A program made the position numbers and the translations under genes. Positions 9,929 to 19,163 of a stretch of DNA of 64,000 bases are shown one piece after another (the stretch's first letter is position 1; each line of letters opens with the position of its first letter). Source of the DNA: Pedobacter riviphilus. Its GTDB lineage: Bacteria > Bacteroidota > Bacteroidia > Sphingobacteriales > Sphingobacteriaceae. The notes beneath the pieces are model-generated. The model searched no databases. It saw nothing but the letters and a program-made list of their open reading frames with translations, and was not told where the DNA came from. The stretch spans positions 2,418,001-2,482,000 of the forward strand of contig NZ_CP061171.1 of the NCBI RefSeq assembly GCF_014692875.1, in the 5' to 3' direction.

Positions 9929-11410
9929 ATGTATCAAACCATCATCATTAACTTTCCAGGTGGAATCATATCACCGGGCAACCTGTATAACATCCTGGTT
10001 GCAGCAACAAAAGCGCGGATCCAATATGTTCGTTTTGGCCTCCGCCAGCAGTTATTGATTGATACTACAAGCTACAATATTGACATTTTTACGGGTGAAA
10101 TGGATAAACTCGGGATGGATTACGAAGTAGACACCAATAATTTCCCGAATATTATCAGTTCTTATCCTGCTGAAGATATTTTTATCCGTAAAACCTGGCT
10201 TACTGAAGGTGTATATAAAGATATTTTAGATGATATCGATTTTAAACCTTCTGTTAAAGTCAATATCTGCGATAGCGACCAAAGTTTTACCCCAATGTTA
10301 ACGGGCAATATCAACTGGATTGCCTCTTCACAATCCGAACATTATTGGCATTTAATTATTCGCTTTCCAAAAACAAATGTAACCTACGAATGGAACCAGC
10401 TTTGCTACACCAACCATATCGCACAGGTTACCAAAGCACTGGAGGGTATTATCAAAAACAATCAGTCACAGTTTATAGATAATCCACAAGCCAACGGTGA
10501 AGAGCTCTTTGCACTTTTAGATCAGGAAAACTTTATCCTTAAACCTGCTGAAAACACCGTATCCCTATCATCATTTAACCTACCTTATTACGAAGGTTTA
10601 AACCGGTACAACAACAAATATTGGTTGGGCATTTACAGGCGCGATGAGCTGTTCAGCATCGCATTTTTAAAGAAACTCTGTCAGCTCTGTTTAGATACCA
10701 AACTTGGTCAGTTGTGCTGTACATCCTGGAAAACCATCATTATAAAAGGGATTGACGAAAAAGATAAAAACCTTTGGAACAGTTTGCTCGAAGAATTTGA
10801 GATTAATATGCGGCATGCCGCCAACGAACTTAACTTTCAGGTAGAAGATAACTGTAACGAAGGTCTAATGTTAAAAAATTTCCTTGTTAAACATTTAAGC
10901 ATTGATGATACCAGGACGTTTGGAATCTGCTTTGGTATTAAAACACGCAAAAAAAGTGAAGTTTTCAGTAGTATCCTCATCCAAAAACGCCACTTGATTA
11001 ATGTATTAGGATTAAAATTACTCCCCGTTTACGATATCCTTTGTGCTAAAGATTTTAATCCCAACGAACGTACAGGTGAAATTTTTAGCAGAAGCAATCC
11101 CAGTTTTTTATTACCAGAACAAGTGAGGCGTTCGATATTTAAGTTTTACAAATACCGTTTAAATGCCATTAAAACAGGTAACCAAAAACAAAGCTTTCAA
11201 ACTGAAGAAGCAATAAAAAAAGATGGTGAGTTTTTATACCAGTGTAACAGTTGTTTAACGGTGTATAACGAGCGTATTGGCGAAATTGAAAACAACATTA
11301 ACCCAGGCACGGCATTTAAAGATTTACCGGAAGATTATTGTTGCGTGCTTTGTGAAGGAGAAAAAGAGAATTTCACTAAGATTGATCAATCAGTATTACA
11401 GCTTTTGTAA
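9929..11410 (+). CDS. Sulfite/nitrite reductase-like protein with C-terminal rubredoxin domain
   Basis: 493 residues. The C-terminal 55 residues form a rubredoxin-like domain with two C-x2-C knuckles (YQCNSC and CCVLC) about 37 residues apart and the rubredoxin-type segment GTAFKDLPEDYCC. The N-terminal about 430 residues resemble the doubled ferredoxin-like half-domains of siroheme nitrite/sulfite reductases: GGIISPGNLYNILVAATK...RFGLRQQLLID near the start, and a second copy around YWLGIYRRDELFSIAFLKKL. The siroheme/[4Fe-4S] cysteine pattern (C-x5-C...C-x3-C) is missing. This suggests a non-catalytic reductase fold turned into a docking or electron-transfer protein. It follows narM by 3 bp, so it should serve the nitrate or nitrite reductase. 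The rubredoxin call is firm, the half-domain call is by eye. Confidence 0.75.
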   Translation: MYQTIIINFPGGIISPGNLYNILVAATKARIQYVRFGLRQQLLIDTTSYNIDIFTGEMDKLGMDYEVDTNNFPNIISSYPAEDIFIRKTWLTEGVYKDILDDIDFKPSVKVNICDSDQSFTPMLTGNINWIASSQSEHYWHLIIRFPKTNVTYEWNQLCYTNHIAQVTKALEGIIKNNQSQFIDNPQANGEELFALLDQENFILKPAENTVSLSSFNLPYYEGLNRYNNKYWLGIYRRDELFSIAFLKKLCQLCLDTKLGQLCCTSWKTIIIKGIDEKDKNLWNSLLEEFEINMRHAANELNFQVEDNCNEGLMLKNFLVKHLSIDDTRTFGICFGIKTRKKSEVFSSILIQKRHLINVLGLKLLPVYDILCAKDFNPNERTGEIFSRSNPSFLLPEQVRRSIFKFYKYRLNAIKTGNQKQSFQTEEAIKKDGEFLYQCNSCLTVYNERIGEIENNINPGTAFKDLPEDYCCVLCEGEKENFTKIDQSVLQLL

Positions 11411-11421
11411 ATCAATAGGGA

Positions 11422-12015
11422 TCAGGGTGACGTTACGTTATTTATCTCCTCTTGCGAGTTAAAATTACTGAAACAACGATAATCCTGGTCCTCAATGCCC
11501 GTTTCGCAAACTCGCAAATTGCCTAAAACATATTTCATGCTGTGTTTGGCCAAACCATTGGTTTGAAGCAGGTGTACATTTTTTTTCAAACCTTCAGCCT
11601 TATAAATCCCGCATAAGGGTTCTTGCTGGCCATCTTGGGTGAAAATATAAGCATCGAAAGTGTCGTCAGCCTTAAACGGGTGGATTAGTTTTTCCAGCAA
11701 TTTGATTTCCATCAACAACATATCGCAGGCCAATAAAAACAAATCTTCTTCTGGATTTGATAAATGAGCAGAAAGTACGCCCAATAGAGGACCTCTAATA
11801 TCAAGCGAAGGATCGTCGACAATCAACTGCTCAGCCCCGAAATAACCTGCATAGGTTTCTTGTTGCGATGGATTAACTGAAAATTTTACCGGGAGATCAA
11901 GCACACTTAATTTATCAGCCGCCACCTGCGCCCAAAGTTTATCCTGATGAATGAGCAAACCTTTATCGGTACCCATCCGTAAACTATGCCCGCCACATAA
12001 AACGATTCCCAACAT
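11422..12015 (-). CDS. mobA: Molybdenum cofactor guanylyltransferase
   Basis: Transfers GMP to molybdopterin to make the bis-MGD cofactor needed by the neighbouring nitrate reductase. 197 residues, normal for MobA. The nucleotidyltransferase signature LCGGHSLRMGTDKGLL is at residues 6-21, with LIVDD and LLACDMLLM as the metal-binding segments. It is convergent with the rubredoxin-domain gene (11 bp apart) and begins 12 bp after the Crp/Fnr gene, so regulator and mobA form a two-gene operon. Confidence 0.92.
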   Translation of the reverse strand: MLGIVLCGGHSLRMGTDKGLLIHQDKLWAQVAADKLSVLDLPVKFSVNPSQQETYAGYFGAEQLIVDDPSLDIRGPLLGVLSAHLSNPEEDLFLLACDMLLMEIKLLEKLIHPFKADDTFDAYIFTQDGQQEPLCGIYKAEGLKKNVHLLQTNGLAKHSMKYVLGNLRVCETGIEDQDYRCFSNFNSQEEINNVTSP

Positions 12016-12027
12016 ACAAATTTTAAT

Positions 12028-12711
12028 TTATTTGTTACTCAAATCTACTAATCCAGCCTCGTTTAAAATACCAATTTGCTTTCCTTTCACTACTATTAAT
12101 TTTTCAGCCAGCAGTTCATTCATCGTCCTAAAAACGGTTTCATAAGTGGCACCGGTAAAAGCAGCCAGATCCTGACGGCTTAATGCCAGATTTAAAAAGC
12201 CTTCTGCATCTAAGCCAAATTGATCTCTCAATCCCAAAATAGCTACGGCAAGCCTTTCTTTAACCGACATTAAAGCTAAATTCCGCATTTTCTTTTCCGA
12301 GGCATGCAGTTCATCAGCATAAAACATCAACAAACCATAAGCAAATTCCTGGTTAACTTTTATGGTACTTTTAAAAAAATCGATATCTACAAAACAAAGT
12401 TTAGTAGTTTCTAAAGCCGTTGCTGAAATTGGGTAAGTAGAAATGCTGCTGCTGATTCCCCTATGCCCGATTATGGCACCATCATTCGCAAAGCGTAAAA
12501 TCAGTTCTTTATCGCCCCATTGTTTATGGACTTTAACATTGCCGGAAGTAACAAAATAAACACCGCTCACCGGATCGCCCTCCTTGATAATTACCTCCCC
12601 TTTTTTAACGATAAAATTCCGTTTATGGCACTCAATGGCAGGATGCCATTCTGTTAATGTGAGTTGGCACATAAAGCAGGTTTTAAGATCGCAGTTATTA
12701 TTTTTCTTCAT
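12028..12711 (-). CDS. Crp/Fnr family regulator with four N-terminal cysteines
   Basis: 227 residues: a cyclic-nucleotide-type beta-roll (about 30-145, KKGEVIIKEGDPVSGVYFV), a dimerisation helix, and a C-terminal winged helix (LSRQDLAAFTGATYETVFR). The N-terminal extension carries C7-x4-C12-x2-C15 and C28. That could ligate an Fe-S cluster as in Fnr, though the spacing differs from E. coli Fnr (C20, C23, C29, C122). It is encoded directly upstream of mobA and opposite the nitrate operon. The likely role is oxygen, NO or redox control of nitrate assimilation through Fnr-type sites such as 711-722. Family certain, ligand and targets inferred. Confidence 0.88.
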   Translation of the reverse strand: MKKNNNCDLKTCFMCQLTLTEWHPAIECHKRNFIVKKGEVIIKEGDPVSGVYFVTSGNVKVHKQWGDKELILRFANDGAIIGHRGISSSISTYPISATALETTKLCFVDIDFFKSTIKVNQEFAYGLLMFYADELHASEKKMRNLALMSVKERLAVAILGLRDQFGLDAEGFLNLALSRQDLAAFTGATYETVFRTMNELLAEKLIVVKGKQIGILNEAGLVDLSNK

Positions 12712-12897
12712 ATTTTATTAGGGATGTTGGGTAAAAATAGCAAATCATTGCACAATTATTTGGTATCGTAAGCAAATTCGGTGATTCTTCACTATTGTTG
12801 AAAATTTTACAAGAATAAAACTCATTGAAAGAGAACACTTAGCATTTTTTACAAGCATCCTTATCGCAAAGAAGTTTAAAGATATGCCATCAAATCA

Positions 12898-12905
12898 TAA
12901 TTTTG
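12898..12905 (+). promoter_or_regulatory. Bacteroidota -7 element just before the 12910 start
   Basis: TAATTTTG matches TAnnTTTG exactly and ends 4 bases before the ATG at 12910. A TTTA at 12875-12878, one base off the -33 consensus TTTG, lies 19 bp upstream. The expected transcription start would fall at or beside the ATG, implying a leaderless or nearly leaderless mRNA. Confidence 0.4.
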
Positions 12906-12909
12906 TGTT

Positions 12910-13110
12910 ATGGCAAATACAAACGTTAGAAAATCAATCCAGAATAAGATCGAATCATTGGGTAAGGAAATCGAAACCTTACAGGCAGAATTAAAAAGAT
13001 GGGAAAAAATTGCATCCGATTATGAAACCAACTCGGAAAGCATTGATTTGATTTTATCGATACAATTACCTGAAAAACCAGAACCAAAAGCGAAAAGGGT
13101 AAAATTGTAA
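12910..13110 (+). CDS. Small coiled-coil protein
   Basis: 66 residues. A heptad-like stretch (about 10-40, KIESLGKEIETLQAELKRWE) predicts a short coiled coil, followed by a polar tail ending in PEKPEPKAKRVKL. No family is recognised. It is supported as a gene by the good -7 element directly upstream and a strong terminator immediately downstream (13122-13152), so it is a monocistronic unit. Confidence 0.65.
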   Translation: MANTNVRKSIQNKIESLGKEIETLQAELKRWEKIASDYETNSESIDLILSIQLPEKPEPKAKRVKL

Positions 13111-13121
13111 AACATTAAAAT

Positions 13122-13152
13122 AAGAAAATCCGGACAATGTCCGGATTTTCTT
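13122..13152 (+). terminator. Rho-independent terminator-like perfect hairpin
   Basis: A perfect 15-base inverted repeat (arms 13122-13136 and 13138-13152, core AAAATCCGGACA/TGTCCGGATTTT) starts 11 bp after the stop codon of the 66-residue gene. The descending arm ends in TTTTCTT. It could also work for the convergent gene ending at 13244. Confidence 0.8.
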
Positions 13153-13243
13153 ATTCATCATATCCTGTTCTAATTTATATCTCGACATTAAGACTGTACA
13201 TTGTTGTATTGTAATTCCAGATGCATTTCTAATTTATTTTAAC

Positions 13244-13921
13244 TTAAATTTCTGGCGGCGTGTGCCAATCAATAAAGGCTTTCCTACTTAACATTTTCAG
13301 GTATGGATAATTTCCATTTAATTGTTTACGCTGTTTTAGCTCATATAAAAAATGCCCGCCTAAGTCTACAATAATTTTTGCGGTAGCCAAATACCATACA
13401 CTATGAGGCTGTTTCCAACAAAAAGAATATAGGTTTGAGGTGAGTTTAATACCCTGAAGTTCGGGATGATAAAAATTAAGTATTTTTGGACTGGGAAGTC
13501 CCTGCATTACCTCTGATTTCCTTACCATTGAAAGGTGATCTGAATGACAAAACTCATAATCCTTTAGTTTTGGATCATCCACATCAGGCAAATGTTTCAA
13601 TATCCTAAATCCCTTAAATTTCTTGCCATTCAATACCCATATTAAATTTGGATAAAATGCCTCTCTGCTATTAAGCTCGGCCAGTGTTATTGGCGAATTT
13701 TGAAACTCAATGGTATAACCTGATGGTGTAAATACATCAGCACGATGAATATCGGCATTGGCTGCATCATAAAAAGCAACTTCTCTAAATGATGGCGGGA
13801 AAGCCAATTTCCAATCTCGGTGCCATGCGGTCTCCTTTCGGTAGTATTCTTTTTTAAGTGACGAAATATCCTGAATCATATCAGAACGAGGGATATCTTT
13901 TTTCATTTCACTATTGTTCAT
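13244..13921 (-). CDS. CoiA-like nuclease-domain protein
   Basis: 225 residues. The segment HRADVFTPSGYTIEFQNSPI (about residues 59-78) followed by LNSREAFYPNLIWVLNG is the typical core of the CoiA-type PD-(D/E)xK nuclease domain: D in HRADV, E and Q in IEFQ, and the downstream R...Y. The preceding TAWHRDWKLAFP also matches. CoiA promotes competence-related DNA handling in Firmicutes; in Bacteroidota its role is not established. It stands alone, convergent with the small coiled-coil gene and divergent from the S41 protease. The likely activity is DNA cleavage or processing; this is inferred from the fold only. Confidence 0.75.
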   Translation of the reverse strand: MNNSEMKKDIPRSDMIQDISSLKKEYYRKETAWHRDWKLAFPPSFREVAFYDAANADIHRADVFTPSGYTIEFQNSPITLAELNSREAFYPNLIWVLNGKKFKGFRILKHLPDVDDPKLKDYEFCHSDHLSMVRKSEVMQGLPSPKILNFYHPELQGIKLTSNLYSFCWKQPHSVWYLATAKIIVDLGGHFLYELKQRKQLNGNYPYLKMLSRKAFIDWHTPPEI

Positions 13922-14102
13922 TCTCTTTCAACGTGATTAGAACACTATAACAATTAATTAGGGAAAACAAATTTAAACTAAAATTTTTAGCAATAAAATC
14001 AGATCTTGAAAAAAAGGAATATATTTAGGATAATTATCAAAAACGTTCCCACTCGTGCAACTTTTTCCAAAATTCTACATCTTTTAGGTAAACAATATAT
14101 AA

Positions 14103-15305
14103 ATGAAAAATATCAGCTGTTTCCTTTTTATAATATTTTCATTATGTGATACTTATACCTCTGCACAAACTTCGAAAAACATCTTCAGTGATGATTTAAA
14201 ATTCTATAAAGACAGCCTTCCTGTTAAACACAAAAATCTTTTTGCAAAACTTTCTAAACCAGAATTTAATGCAATGATAACGCATCTTGAAGCGCAGACA
14301 GCTGGCATTTCTGCTGAAAAATTTTATGTAGAAATCATGAAAATACAGGCGGCTATTGGTGATGAGCACAGCACAATAATTCCTCCGTACACCACTAAAT
14401 ACCCAGTAAAATTTGAGCGGTTTGATGATGGACTGGTAGTTACCTCAACAGACGAAGCAAATAAGCAACTCCTACTGTCAAAGGTGATCCGAATAGGTGA
14501 TAAAACTTTATCAGAAGCGGAAAAAGCTGTTTCGCCTGTAATTATCTCTGGCAATATCCCTTATTTTAATGTTGCTGAAGCAAGTTATCTGGCAAGTCCC
14601 GGTCTGCTTTATGCGTTAAATTTAAGCCCCAATCCAAATGAGCTAAAACTTGAACTTTTAAGTCCTACCGGAGAAACATTAAAAGTAAAATTAGATGCCA
14701 TACCAAAAACTAAGCAGATAGATATGGTATATGCACCTGTTTATGGCAGTTTACTTGCAAATACCCATAAAGAAAACTACTGGTATTTAATAGAAAAAGG
14801 CAGTTTGTACTTCAATTACAACAAATGTGAGGATGATCCAAAGAAACCCTTTGAAGCCTTTAATGATAACTTATTTAAAGAGATTGAAAAACAAAAACCA
14901 AACCGCATTATTATTGATTTAAGGATGAATGGCGGTGGGAACAGTGCAGTATTAGAACCCTTTATCGAAAAGATTAAAAATCACGCTTTAAATAAAAAAG
15001 GAAAGATTTTCATTTTGATTGGTCGGGCCACCTTTTCTTCTGCAATTATGAATGCAATTAAACTTAAAAAAGAAACCAAAGCCATTTTAGTTGGAGAAAC
15101 TACCGCGGGCACCATTAACCATTATGGCGAAGTACGCGCATTTAATTTACCAAACACCAAATTACAGGTAAATTACTCTACCCAATATTGGGAAAATTGG
15201 AAAGGGCACGACGGACCGCTTGTACCCGATGTTAAAATCGAGAAGAATTTATCAGATTTATTAAAAGGAAATGATAAGACATTGAACTATGTAATGGGAA
15301 ACTAA
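14103..15305 (+). CDS. Secreted S41-family serine peptidase
   Basis: 400 residues starting with a signal peptide (NISCFLFIIFSLCDTYTSAQ). The C-terminal half is a tail-specific protease domain: GSLYFNYNKCEDD, RIIIDLRMNGGGNSA (about 277-291), and the nucleophile region TFSSA (Ser about 312), followed by VGETTAGTINHYGE. No clear PDZ domain could be seen in the middle. It probably cleaves proteins or peptides in the periplasm. It is monocistronic. Confidence 0.85.
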   Translation: MKNISCFLFIIFSLCDTYTSAQTSKNIFSDDLKFYKDSLPVKHKNLFAKLSKPEFNAMITHLEAQTAGISAEKFYVEIMKIQAAIGDEHSTIIPPYTTKYPVKFERFDDGLVVTSTDEANKQLLLSKVIRIGDKTLSEAEKAVSPVIISGNIPYFNVAEASYLASPGLLYALNLSPNPNELKLELLSPTGETLKVKLDAIPKTKQIDMVYAPVYGSLLANTHKENYWYLIEKGSLYFNYNKCEDDPKKPFEAFNDNLFKEIEKQKPNRIIIDLRMNGGGNSAVLEPFIEKIKNHALNKKGKIFILIGRATFSSAIMNAIKLKKETKAILVGETTAGTINHYGEVRAFNLPNTKLQVNYSTQYWENWKGHDGPLVPDVKIEKNLSDLLKGNDKTLNYVMGN

Positions 15306-15413
15306 TCTGTCATCTTTGGCATTTATAACAGCCGCTAAAATTTATTTATATTGAACATGAGAGAGATACTCGTTCAGGATTAATTTTGTTTAGTCCAACT
15401 CGTTACATAATGA

Positions 15414-15421
15414 TAACTTTG
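15414..15421 (+). promoter_or_regulatory. Bacteroidota -7 element just before the 15426 start
   Basis: TAACTTTG, an exact TAnnTTTG match followed by C, ends 4 bases before ATG 15426. A TTTG lies 25 bp upstream (15385-15388), longer than the usual 17-21 bp spacing. The predicted start site is at the ATG, as at 12910. Confidence 0.4.
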
Positions 15422-15425
15422 CAGT

Positions 15426-15644
15426 ATGACCATCCAAGAAATACAGCAGTTAGAAGATTTTTTTGCCCAAGCCGGAAAGCAGCAGGTTCCAATTTATCTT
15501 AATCAGGCTACCGTAATTACTGATTATGCTCATTTCCTGGAAAGCCACTTTATGCCGTTAAGACTCAACCCCGATGCAAAAGTGAACCTACCAATTATAC
15601 ACAGGCTGAAAATGTTAAAATTATTGATCGAATCAAACGGATAA
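15426..15644 (+). CDS. Small conserved-looking protein, unknown function
   Basis: 72 residues with no signal peptide or membrane segment: an N-terminal amphipathic helix (IQEIQQLEDFFAQAG), the motif LPIYLNQATVITDYAHFLESH-like in its middle, and a C-terminal helix HRLKMLKLLIESN. I recall similar short proteins of unknown function (a DUF6965-like group) in Bacteroidota but cannot confirm it. It is supported by the -7 element directly upstream. It lies alone between the S41 peptidase and pta. Confidence 0.6.
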   Translation: MTIQEIQQLEDFFAQAGKQQVPIYLNQATVITDYAHFLESHFMPLRLNPDAKVNLPIIHRLKMLKLLIESNG

Positions 15645-15832
15645 AAAATAGGGCAAAACAATTCGATTAAATCTTTTTGAAATCTTGGTCCCATTTCAAA
15701 TTGCTTTCTTTAAAGTCATTTTAATAAGTATTTCCATATTGCTCTTAAAACTTAACCTGCTTTAGTTTTTAAAATAAATATTTCCAGCTATATTGGGCAT
15801 AATTGGTTTATTCCTATATACTGCTCCTTATT

Positions 15833-17920
15833 ATGACTAAAAATATATTTATTGCTTCGGCCGAACCCTATACCGGAAAATCAGTAATTGCTTTTGGGAT
15901 GATCAATATGTTATTGGCAAAAACCCAAAAAGTAGGTTATTTTAAACCCATTATTGCACAAGACGATCAGAATAAAAAAGATGAGCATGTAGAAGCCATG
16001 TTAGATTATTTTTCGCTCCCTGTTAACTATGAGGATGCTTTTGCTTTTACCCGGCAAGAAATGCTCCACCAATCAGAAGATAGTGGGGCAATTATCAATA
16101 CCATCATCAGTAAGTATAAAAAGCTCGAAGATAACTACGATTTCACCGTAATTGAAGGAAGCGATTTTTTAGGCGAAGGTATGGCATTTGAGTTCGAATC
16201 GAACGCTTTAATGGCCAAAAACTTAGGTGCACCTGTTTTAATTGTAGTATCAGGAAAGAATAAAACAGCTAGTCAGCTTTTTAAATCAGCCATCAATATC
16301 TACCGTAACTTCCTGTTGCGCGATGTACAGGTATTGGGTGTAGTGGCCAATATGGTAAATCCGGAGGAGGCAGAGCGTATTAAACAAGCTTTAACCAATC
16401 AATTGCCGGCCGAATTACTTATTGCTGTGATTCCAACCGAAACAGGCTTACAAAGTCCAACAATGAAAGAAATTACATTGGCGCTTGGTGGCGAGGTACT
16501 CTTCGGTGCCGAACTGATGGATAATCAGGTTGATAATTTTGTAACTGGGGCCATGATGCTGCCTAATTTTTTAAGACACATTAAAGATAACCTGCTTATT
16601 GTTACTCCAGGCGATCGGGGCGATATTATCATTGGTGCACTTCAGGCTAATTTATCGGCCAATTACCCAAAAATTGCAGGTATTGTTTTAACCGCGGGTA
16701 GTTTACCCGATGAACCGATTATTAAATTGATTGAAGGTTTACAAACCATTATCCCCATAATCGCCGTACAAAAAGGAACTTTCGAAACCACTACAACTAT
16801 TGGCGGTATCCATTCAAAAATCACCATTGAGAACAAGAAAAAAATTGCGATAGCCATAGAACTTTTCGAAAAGTATGTAGATATAAAAGCGCTTGATGAT
16901 AAAATCATCACCTTCAGCTACCAAGGCATCACACCGCATATGTTCCAATACCAGCTGGTTAAATGGGCCAAACGTGATAAAAAACATATTGTACTACCTG
17001 AAGGAAATGATGAACGCATTCTGAAAGCAGTTGAAAAACTTATTGCACAAGATATTGTAGACATTACACTTTTGGGAGACCCAGTCGAAATTACTGGCAG
17101 TGTAAAAAGACTTGGACTAAATTTAGATCTTAATGTTATAAAAATACATGATCCTAAAAAATCGACACAATATAACGATTATGTAGAAACCTTGTACGAG
17201 TTGCGTAAAGCTAAAAACGTGAATATGGAAATGGCCAGGGATATGATGACAGATGTTTCTTATTTCGGCACCATGATGGTTTATAAAGGCGATGCAGATG
17301 GAATGGTTTCGGGTGCCGTACATACCACGCAACATACCATCAGACCAGCTTTGCAGTTTGTTAAAACCAAACCTGGGGTATCTGTAGTTTCTTCTATTTT
17401 CTTTATGTGCTTGCCAGAGCGTGTAGCCATATTTGGCGATTGCGCCGTTAACCCCAATCCTACTGCCCAGCAACTAGCTGAAATAGCTATTTCCTCAGCT
17501 GAAAGCAGTGCTAAATTCGGTATTGAGCCGCGTATTGCCATGTTATCTTATTCTTCAGGCACATCAGGCGAAGGTGAAGATGTTGAACGTGTAAGAGAAG
17601 CAACTGCCATAGTTAAAGCACGGCATCCGGAATTAAAAATTGAAGGCCCCATACAATACGATGCTGCCGTAGATCCCCTCGTGGGTAAACAAAAACTACC
17701 TGGATCTGAGGTGGCAGGTAGAGCAAGTGTGCTGATCTTCCCCGATTTAAATACCGGTAACAATACCTACAAAGCAGTACAACGCGAAACCGGGGCATTG
17801 GCCATTGGCCCGATGTTGCAGGGATTGAACAAACCGATAAACGATTTGAGCCGCGGTTGTACAGTAGATGATATTTTTAACACCGTTGTTATTACAGCGA
17901 TCCAATGTCAAGACATTTAA
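15833..17920 (+). CDS. pta: Phosphate acetyltransferase, long form
   Basis: Interconverts acetyl-CoA and acetyl phosphate. 695 residues from ATG 15833; this start is chosen over a TTG 30 bp upstream because MTKNIFIASAEPYTGKS is the canonical Pta N-terminus. Three parts are visible: an N-terminal P-loop-like dethiobiotin-synthetase-type domain (AEPYTGKS), a central DRTGG regulatory domain (about 215-330), and the catalytic PTA domain (about 371-695; VLPEGNDERILKA, ending in GLNKPINDLSRGC). The ackA gene starts 2 bp after the stop codon, so the two are coupled for acetate overflow or ATP formation. Confidence 0.96.
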   Translation: MTKNIFIASAEPYTGKSVIAFGMINMLLAKTQKVGYFKPIIAQDDQNKKDEHVEAMLDYFSLPVNYEDAFAFTRQEMLHQSEDSGAIINTIISKYKKLEDNYDFTVIEGSDFLGEGMAFEFESNALMAKNLGAPVLIVVSGKNKTASQLFKSAINIYRNFLLRDVQVLGVVANMVNPEEAERIKQALTNQLPAELLIAVIPTETGLQSPTMKEITLALGGEVLFGAELMDNQVDNFVTGAMMLPNFLRHIKDNLLIVTPGDRGDIIIGALQANLSANYPKIAGIVLTAGSLPDEPIIKLIEGLQTIIPIIAVQKGTFETTTTIGGIHSKITIENKKKIAIAIELFEKYVDIKALDDKIITFSYQGITPHMFQYQLVKWAKRDKKHIVLPEGNDERILKAVEKLIAQDIVDITLLGDPVEITGSVKRLGLNLDLNVIKIHDPKKSTQYNDYVETLYELRKAKNVNMEMARDMMTDVSYFGTMMVYKGDADGMVSGAVHTTQHTIRPALQFVKTKPGVSVVSSIFFMCLPERVAIFGDCAVNPNPTAQQLAEIAISSAESSAKFGIEPRIAMLSYSSGTSGEGEDVERVREATAIVKARHPELKIEGPIQYDAAVDPLVGKQKLPGSEVAGRASVLIFPDLNTGNNTYKAVQRETGALAIGPMLQGLNKPINDLSRGCTVDDIFNTVVITAIQCQDI

Positions 17921-17922
17921 AC

Positions 17923-19119
17923 ATGAACATTTTAGTAATCAACTCGGGAAGCAGTTCCTTAAAATACCAACTTTTTAAAATGCCAAAAAAATCACCCGTT
18001 TGCAGTGGACTTGTTGAACGGATTGGCATTGAGGGCTCGTTTATAAAACACACGGTTTATACCAATAACAAAAAACACAGCATAGAAGAAACAGGTTTTA
18101 TTTCTAACCATGGTGAAGCATTAAAACAGGTTTTAGCATTATTAACCGAGGGAGAATATGCAGTAATTGCGAGTCCTGATGATATTGCTGCTGTTGGTCA
18201 TCGTGTAGTGCACGGCGGTGAACATTTTTCTGGTCCGACAATTATTACTGACGATGTGAAACATCAGATCAAAAAACTGTTTTCACTTGCTCCATTGCAT
18301 AACCCCGTTAATTATAAGTGTATTGAAGTGGCTGAGCAAACTTTTGTAAATGCCAGGCAAATTGCAGTATTCGATACGGCATTTCATCAAACCATACCAG
18401 AACAGGCTTATCGTTATGCCATTCCAGAATGGTATTATAAAGAGCACGGCATTAGGGTATATGGATTTCATGGCACCAGCCATAAATATGTAAGCGAACA
18501 GGCGATTAATTGGTTAAACAAAAAAGACACTAAAATAATCAGCATTCACTTAGGAAATGGCTGCAGTATAACGGCTATTAAAAATGGCAAATCGATAGAT
18601 ACCAGTATGGGTTTTGGACCATTAAGTGGATTAATGATGGGTACGCGTTCTGGCGATATCGATCCATCGGTTATTTTTCATTTAATGGAGCATTCTGGAT
18701 ATACGCTGGAACAACTGAGTACCTTACTTAACAAACAATCTGGACTTTTGGGTGTGGGTGGCTCGAGTGATATGCGCGACATCAGAAAAATGGTAAGCGA
18801 AGGAAATGCAGCTGCAGCTTTAGCCATTAATCTATATGCCTACAGGATTAAGAAATTTATCGGCGCCTATGCTGCTGTTTTAAACGGCATTGATGCCATC
18901 ATATTTACCGCAGGTGTTGGTGAAAACGATAGCAACATGCGCGAGGCAGTATGTTCAGAGTTAGACTATCTGGGTATTGAATTAGACCCGAATCAAAATA
19001 CAGCCTATAAGGGCGAACTAAAAGAGATTAACACAACAGATTCAAAAGTTAAGATATTGGTTATTCCAACTAATGAGGAATACGAAATTGCACATCAATG
19101 TTTTGGGCTTTTAACTTAA
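17923..19119 (+). CDS. ackA: Acetate kinase
   Basis: Makes ATP and acetate from acetyl phosphate, the partner of Pta. 398 residues from ATG 17923; an upstream ATG at 17905 overlaps pta and would add six unsupported residues before the canonical MNILVINSGSSSLKYQLF. Other signatures are GHRVVHGGEHFSGP (about 83-96), the catalytic region YGFHGTSHKYV, the nucleotide-binding loop SIHLGNGCSITAI, and FTAGVGENDSNMRE. The sequence is complete and conventional. Confidence 0.97.
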   Translation: MNILVINSGSSSLKYQLFKMPKKSPVCSGLVERIGIEGSFIKHTVYTNNKKHSIEETGFISNHGEALKQVLALLTEGEYAVIASPDDIAAVGHRVVHGGEHFSGPTIITDDVKHQIKKLFSLAPLHNPVNYKCIEVAEQTFVNARQIAVFDTAFHQTIPEQAYRYAIPEWYYKEHGIRVYGFHGTSHKYVSEQAINWLNKKDTKIISIHLGNGCSITAIKNGKSIDTSMGFGPLSGLMMGTRSGDIDPSVIFHLMEHSGYTLEQLSTLLNKQSGLLGVGGSSDMRDIRKMVSEGNAAAALAINLYAYRIKKFIGAYAAVLNGIDAIIFTAGVGENDSNMREAVCSELDYLGIELDPNQNTAYKGELKEINTTDSKVKILVIPTNEEYEIAHQCFGLLT

Positions 19120-19163
19120 CATCTGAATTATTTTTTTAACACAGAATTCCTTTAAACTTGAAC

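Noticed and set aside
11277..11462. 61-residue frame overlapping the rubredoxin domain
   Set aside because: Off-frame shadow of the rubredoxin-coding end.
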